Below, one piece after another: positions 21,109-23,750 of a DNA stretch of 23,750 bases (position 1 is its first letter; each line of letters opens with the position of its first letter). Source of the DNA: a virus. The DNA lies in the IMG/VR virus record IMGVR_UViG_3300017971_000766, positions 1 through 23,750 of that record. One strand, given 5' to 3'. Under the pieces are notes generated by a model. That model had not been told where the DNA came from and searched no databases. It saw only the letters and a program-made list of their open reading frames with translations. Position numbers and translations under genes: made by a program.

Positions 21109-21306
21109 ATGACCAAAAAGCGAAAGTCCATGTCTGTCTAAGTTGTCGACTCTAACGAATCTACAATCAACCCCTGTATCTGTTTCGAATGTGGAATCGA
21201 AATGGAATCATGGGATGGAGGATACAGAACATGTCCAATCTGTCACAGATCCAGAGTCACGATCGGAACCTGGATTCTCGAGAACTATCAGAGCAACAGG
21301 AAATGA
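21109..21306 (+). pseudogene. Zinc-ribbon micro-gene interrupted by in-frame TAA
   Basis: ATG 21109 reads MTKKRKSMSV and meets TAA at 21139-21141. The same frame then continues VVDSNESTINPCICFECGIE, MESWDGGYRTCPICHRSRVT and IGTWILENYQSNRK to TGA 21304-21306, which overlaps the next ATG as ATGA. The second part carries CICFECG and CPICHRS, a standard zinc ribbon, and has no start codon before the first Cys pair. So it is either translated by reading through the TAA or it is a dead gene. A change of CAA to TAA would explain it. The coupled overlap with the next gene argues that the frame was used until recently. Confidence 0.6.
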
Positions 21307-21443
21307 GAACTTGGATTCAAGATGGGATTGCTCTCCTGTCAGATGAATCCAGAGTTGAACTTGTTGAGTTTCTCAGAATCAATTTTTGCTTTGTTTGTGG
21401 AAAGAAAGGATGTCCTTCTTTCACATGTGACTGCTGGGTTTGA
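21303..21443 (+). CDS. Zinc-binding micro-protein
   Basis: This 46-residue protein starts in an ATGA overlap behind AGG. It has an acidic helix (IALLSDESRVELVEFLRIN) followed by FCFVCGKKGCPSFTCDC, six Cys of which four or more could bind zinc. It resembles the C-terminal 40 residues of the protein at 21721-21990 (helix, then NFC..CG...C), so the two are likely paralogues. It is too short for a family call, and its function is unknown. Confidence 0.6.
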   Translation: MRTWIQDGIALLSDESRVELVEFLRINFCFVCGKKGCPSFTCDCWV

Positions 21444-21445
21444 AG

Positions 21446-21706
21446 ATGTACGTCTGTTCTGATTGTGGAAGATTCCTCGTTCGTCAAGGTTGTCTATCTG
21501 GTTGCAAAGGACCAAGACTAGACACAGGAGAGCCACTGTCTAACAACACAGAAATTTCAATAGTGTCTTCTAGAGAACAGACCATAGTTCATCTGGGCAC
21601 ACAAACTCTGCTCTACTTTCCTCTTTCGAAACAACAGGCAAGAGTCCTCGGAACTTCAATTGTCAATCCTGGAATCAGGATTAGAATTCAGAATACAGGT
21701 GTTTGA
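21446..21706 (+). CDS. Zinc-binding small protein
   Basis: The 86-residue protein begins MYVCSDCGRFLVRQGCLSGC, with Cys 4, 7, 16 and 20 forming a compact zinc knuckle. The rest is strand-rich (TEISIVSSREQTIVHLGTQT, LLYFPLSKQQARVL) and ends NPGIRIRIQNTGV. I chose ATG 21446, two bases after the preceding stop. A TTG two codons earlier that overlaps that stop is also possible. The knuckle plus small beta domain could bind nucleic acid. No family was recognised. Confidence 0.6.
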   Translation: MYVCSDCGRFLVRQGCLSGCKGPRLDTGEPLSNNTEISIVSSREQTIVHLGTQTLLYFPLSKQQARVLGTSIVNPGIRIRIQNTGV

Positions 21707-21720
21707 TTAGGGGGTCTTTT

Positions 21721-21990
21721 GTGTCTAAAATCATTCGACATATCCAGTGCAGAGAGTGTGGAAGACCTTCTAGTATGCCAGATGTAGCAGGTTCACCAGA
21801 ATGGATTTGTGCCTGTTGTTCTCTGGTCTGTGACAGGTGCAAGCAACACTTGTCGAAAATGGAGAAAGCAGAAGCTTTGTCAGAGTTCGTAGAGAACCTG
21901 GATTCAGAATTCATAGTCTGGCTGATTGAGCACTTGACTTTGAACTTCTGTCCACACTGTGGGCTCAGGGTCTGTAATGGGAAGGCGTAG
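21721..21990 (+). CDS. Zinc-binding protein with two Cys clusters
   Basis: The 89-residue protein starts at GTG 21721 with AGGGGG seven bases upstream, rather than the TTG at 21703. The first cluster is IQCRECG, then WICACCSLVCDRC. The second is LNFCPHCGLRVC. Between them is an acidic helix (KAEALSEFVENLDSEFIVWL). The second half repeats the design of the micro-protein at 21303. The stop lies inside the start of the next gene (14-base overlap). Its function is unknown. Confidence 0.62.
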   Translation: MSKIIRHIQCRECGRPSSMPDVAGSPEWICACCSLVCDRCKQHLSKMEKAEALSEFVENLDSEFIVWLIEHLTLNFCPHCGLRVCNGKA

Positions 21991-22243
21991 GAATCTGAGA
22001 AAAGAGCTGCACAAGGATCCTGTCAGAATGCAGGGGCTTGTTTGGTCCTGTGTTGTGACAGATTCCTGTGTCTTCGTTTGTCTTCGTTCTAGAGTCGATT
22101 CCTCTGTAACAGTTCGAAAGCTATCTTTCAAATCTGCAGAATTCATGGCAGTCAATCCCATGGCAATGCGTCTGTTAATCGCAGAACTGGAAGGAGGACT
22201 ATGCGAGAGAGTGCAGAGTTCTGGATTGTATTTTCGATTCTGA
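21977..22243 (+). CDS. Small protein of unknown function
   Basis: From ATG 21977 the protein has 88 residues. It has a basic start (MGRRRNLRKELHKDPVRMQG), a strand-rich hydrophobic middle (LVWSCVVTDSCVFVCLRS) and a helical end (NPMAMRLLIAELEGGLCERV). Cys residues are irregular and not zinc-like. Overlaps with both neighbours (14 and 43 bases) fit the packing of this region. The ribosome binding site is poor, so expression may depend on coupling. I recognise no family. Confidence 0.5.
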   Translation: MGRRRNLRKELHKDPVRMQGLVWSCVVTDSCVFVCLRSRVDSSVTVRKLSFKSAEFMAVNPMAMRLLIAELEGGLCERVQSSGLYFRF

Positions 22244-22296
22244 TTCTCTTCGTTCTTCTAATCCTGGCTTGGGGAATCTTCGGGAATGTCAAGTGA
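22201..22296 (+). CDS. 31-residue single-pass membrane peptide
   Basis: MRESAEFWIVFSILILFVLL is followed by ILAWGIFGNVK and TGA. Residues 8-27 are an uninterrupted hydrophobic helix with a charged start and a short basic end, the design of a phage membrane microprotein. AAGGAGG sits three bases before the ATG, one of the strongest ribosome binding sites in the window, so translation is likely. It overlaps both neighbours. It lies far from the lysis cassette, so roles such as superinfection exclusion, holin control or host membrane modulation are open. Confidence 0.7.
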   Translation: MRESAEFWIVFSILILFVLLILAWGIFGNVK

Positions 22297-22483
22297 CAAC
22301 GAGAAGCGGTATCAGGCTGTATGTGATGTGGACTGGGCTTTCCGAATTGCTTTCGATATGCATAGCGTCACTATGCACAAAATCACCAGGGCAGAAGTGG
22401 TTCACATTGCCAGGATGATTCTGGACAGGCTATCACACCTTGAGTGTACGGAAGGTCTCAACAAAAGAGGAGAATTGCATTGA
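22286..22483 (+). CDS. Small helical protein of unknown function
   Basis: The 65-residue protein begins MSSDNEKRYQAVCDVDWAFR and is helical throughout (ITRAEVVHIARMILDRLSHL). Two Cys and several His occur without a clear ribbon pattern. The start lies inside the membrane-peptide gene (11-base overlap) and the end overlaps the next start as TTGA, so it is part of a translationally coupled chain. No family was recognised. Confidence 0.55.
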   Translation: MSSDNEKRYQAVCDVDWAFRIAFDMHSVTMHKITRAEVVHIARMILDRLSHLECTEGLNKRGELH

Positions 22484-22704
22484 ATTTGGACAGAAAGCAG
22501 TTGTCGAAAGTTTATCGAAGAATCAGACCTTCAAATCTTTTGACCGTCTGCCGAAAGTGTAAACACCCGATCGATGCTGTCGACGGAATGTCTGGATATG
22601 GTGTTCTGTGTAGGAACAAAAACTGTGGACATTTCGAAACTGGTAGGGACTATTTGTCTAGATGTGTCGGAGGGGCAGCCATAGGGTGGACTGGTGGGAG
22701 TTAA
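22480..22704 (+). CDS. Zinc-ribbon small protein
   Basis: The start is TTG 22480, overlapping the previous stop as TTGA, with GAGGAG about eight bases upstream. It gives 74 residues. A basic N-terminus (LDRKQLSKVYRRIRPSN) precedes VCRKCKHPID (Cys 24, 27) and VLCRNKNCGHFE (Cys 44, 49), a zinc ribbon. The Gly-rich end (CVGGAAIGWTGGS) overlaps the next gene by 11 bases. The basic arm and ribbon suggest nucleic acid binding, which is an inference. Confidence 0.62.
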   Translation: MNLDRKQLSKVYRRIRPSNLLTVCRKCKHPIDAVDGMSGYGVLCRNKNCGHFETGRDYLSRCVGGAAIGWTGGS

Positions 22705-23248
22705 ACTGGAGAAGTGTAAGATTTGTGGAGTTGGCTCTTTTGTCGAAGGTATGATCGGAAGTGACAGTTTGTGTGCAGACTGCAGAGCAGAGCCGGAAGC
22801 AGACGGAGACGAGTCAAGGTGGACTCAAGGAGTGGACAAAGAAGACCACGCAGACGCTCTGACAAGGCTTCGAAAGCAGAAACTGCAGGACATGTTATCA
22901 AGCTCTTTCGAGGTTTCAGAGCCTGTCCGAGGCCTTCCGTTCGCTTTTCCGCAGTTCCTAGAAAGTGAGAGTGAATCACAGAGACGCTGGGCAGAATGGA
23001 CAATGCTAACCAGGGAGCAGCAGTATAACTTGCTTCTTTCGTGGGCTGCGTTTGTTGCGACAACTCCTACTAGTGCAGTTAGAGAACCTGCAGAACTTGT
23101 GACAGTTCTTATCGAACTCTGTGCTGAGATTCGAAATTCTACTCTTGTTTTTCTCGATCCTGCGATTCAGACTGAACCAGAGGAACCAGTTTCGGAAGAA
23201 CCGGGACCGGTAGAGAGTGGAGGCTTCGGAAAGGGATTCGGAAAATGA
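22694..23248 (+). CDS. Zinc-ribbon protein with acidic Pro/Gly-rich tail
   Basis: The protein has 184 residues from GTG 22694. KCKICGVGSFVEG and LCADC (Cys 8, 11, 27, 30) form an N-terminal ribbon. Residues 45-150 are helical and contain SQRRWAEWTMLTREQQYNLL and AELVTVLIELCAEIRN. The tail is acidic and Pro-rich, then GGFGKGFGK. The start overlaps the previous gene by 11 bases. The stop overlaps the terminase-like ATG as ATGA, so it is the last small gene before the packaging genes and may be expressed with them. No family was recognised. Confidence 0.65.
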   Translation: MGVKLEKCKICGVGSFVEGMIGSDSLCADCRAEPEADGDESRWTQGVDKEDHADALTRLRKQKLQDMLSSSFEVSEPVRGLPFAFPQFLESESESQRRWAEWTMLTREQQYNLLLSWAAFVATTPTSAVREPAELVTVLIELCAEIRNSTLVFLDPAIQTEPEEPVSEEPGPVESGGFGKGFGK

Positions 23249-23750
23249 GCAGACCACAGACCAGAATTCGAAAGTGGACAGGGATCGAAACAGAGTCTCC
23301 TCTCAAAAAGTCAGAAATGCAGCCTTGGGGGAAACTGGACAGAGAGACCAGTGCTGCATACTCTGCCTTTCTGCAATATTTGAATCTTGGTCCAGGAAGG
23401 TCTGTCAGGAAAGCCTATGCTCTTTCGAGGGGATTTGAGGAAAGCGATAAGTGCAAAGTTTCTGCAACGTGGCAGAACTGGAGTCACAGATTCCAGTGGA
23501 CCAGGAGAGCAGAGGCGTTTGACCAGTATGAGGCAAAGAAACGTTTCGAGCGAATCTGCGAAGTTCGGGAGATTGCACGTAACAAAGTCGGGGAGCATGC
23601 TGCAAAGCTTATCGAAAAGCTCTTGTCCATTGCTATGGGTACACAGAAAGTCCCTGCCTCTGTCCAACTCCGAGCTATTCAGACTGCCCTGGAGTATGCA
23701 GGAATCTCCCTTCCCAGAACCACTCGTGTGGAGATGTCTGGCAGGGACGG
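23245..23750 (+). CDS. Terminase small subunit-like DNA-binding protein (3' end outside window)
   Basis: The frame is open from ATG 23245 to the window end (168 codons seen). After a basic arm comes LDRETSAAYSAFLQYLNLGP, then GRSVRKAYALSRGFE, with WQNWSHRFQWTRRAEAFDQY after a variable loop. This matches a family of phage small-terminase-like proteins: 'E....AyaAF..Y..lGp.RSlrk', then an HTH, then 'W..ry.W..Ra.ayd'. Such subunits recognise the packaging site and load the large terminase. The following helix (RICEVREIARNKVGEHAAKL) could be the oligomerisation part. The ATGA overlap couples it to the zinc-ribbon gene. A large terminase gene would be expected just outside the window. Confidence 0.7.
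   Translation, partial: MSRPQTRIRKWTGIETESPLKKSEMQPWGKLDRETSAAYSAFLQYLNLGPGRSVRKAYALSRGFEESDKCKVSATWQNWSHRFQWTRRAEAFDQYEAKKRFERICEVREIARNKVGEHAAKLIEKLLSIAMGTQKVPASVQLRAIQTALEYAGISLPRTTRVEMSGRD

Noticed and set aside
1-23750. Global stop-codon reassignment (TAG or TAA to Gln)
   Set aside because: All three stops end intact genes. TAG follows the SSB tail DADVPF directly, and several genes overlap their neighbours at TAA or TAG.

Overview
The window is a piece of a tailed double-stranded DNA phage, or a prophage of one. It has baseplate and tail genes at the left edge, a lysis cassette, a full replication and recombination module, and a small-terminase-like gene running off the right edge. The baseplate J-like end next to a DUF2612-like gene points to a contractile-tail (myovirus-type) virion. 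No integrase, tRNA, rRNA, CRISPR array or insertion sequence was seen. The host cannot be named. The possible nested lysis genes would suit a Gram-negative host, but this is only an inference.

Layout. (1) 1-3863, plus strand: baseplate J-like C-terminus, DUF2612-like tail protein, tail fibre with a propeller-like body, endolysin with a peptidoglycan-binding domain, two nested membrane-segment ORFs, and a transglycosylase-like lysozyme fold. (2) 3807-16566, minus strand: an ASCH-domain protein, T7 gp4/Twinkle-type primase-helicase, replisome-organizer-like protein, DUF669-type SSB, Sak4-type RecA-fold recombinase, sigma region 4-like protein, Cas4/RecB-type nuclease, C5 cytosine methyltransferase, UvrD/Rep-type helicase, a large acidic protein of unknown function, and winged-helix regulators. 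(3) 16567-16868: a divergent, gene-free region with two strong inverted repeats. It is the best candidate for the regulatory switch or origin. (4) 16869-23248, plus strand: a RusA-like resolvase fused to a second domain, several unknown genes, a winged-helix gene, then a tightly overlapping run of very small zinc-ribbon genes and a 31-residue membrane peptide. (5) 23245 onward: a terminase small subunit-like gene. On a circular map the plus-strand module would lead through terminase and head genes to the tail genes seen at the left edge.

Three things stand out. First, six small genes look interrupted by an in-frame stop or a 1-2 base frameshift (4346-4531, 8881-9043, 11498-11722, 18826-19080, 19794-19987, 21109-21306), while all the long genes are intact. 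This suggests recoding or selective decay of accessory genes rather than random error. Second, the palindrome TTCGAA occurs about 65 times by eye, in all reading phases, where about 6 are expected. Third, many genes share a leader built from CCCAAAGCAACA and GACAGAAGGAG just before the start codon. The dense zinc-ribbon array and an N-terminal peptide shared by the SSB and the helicase are also worth following.
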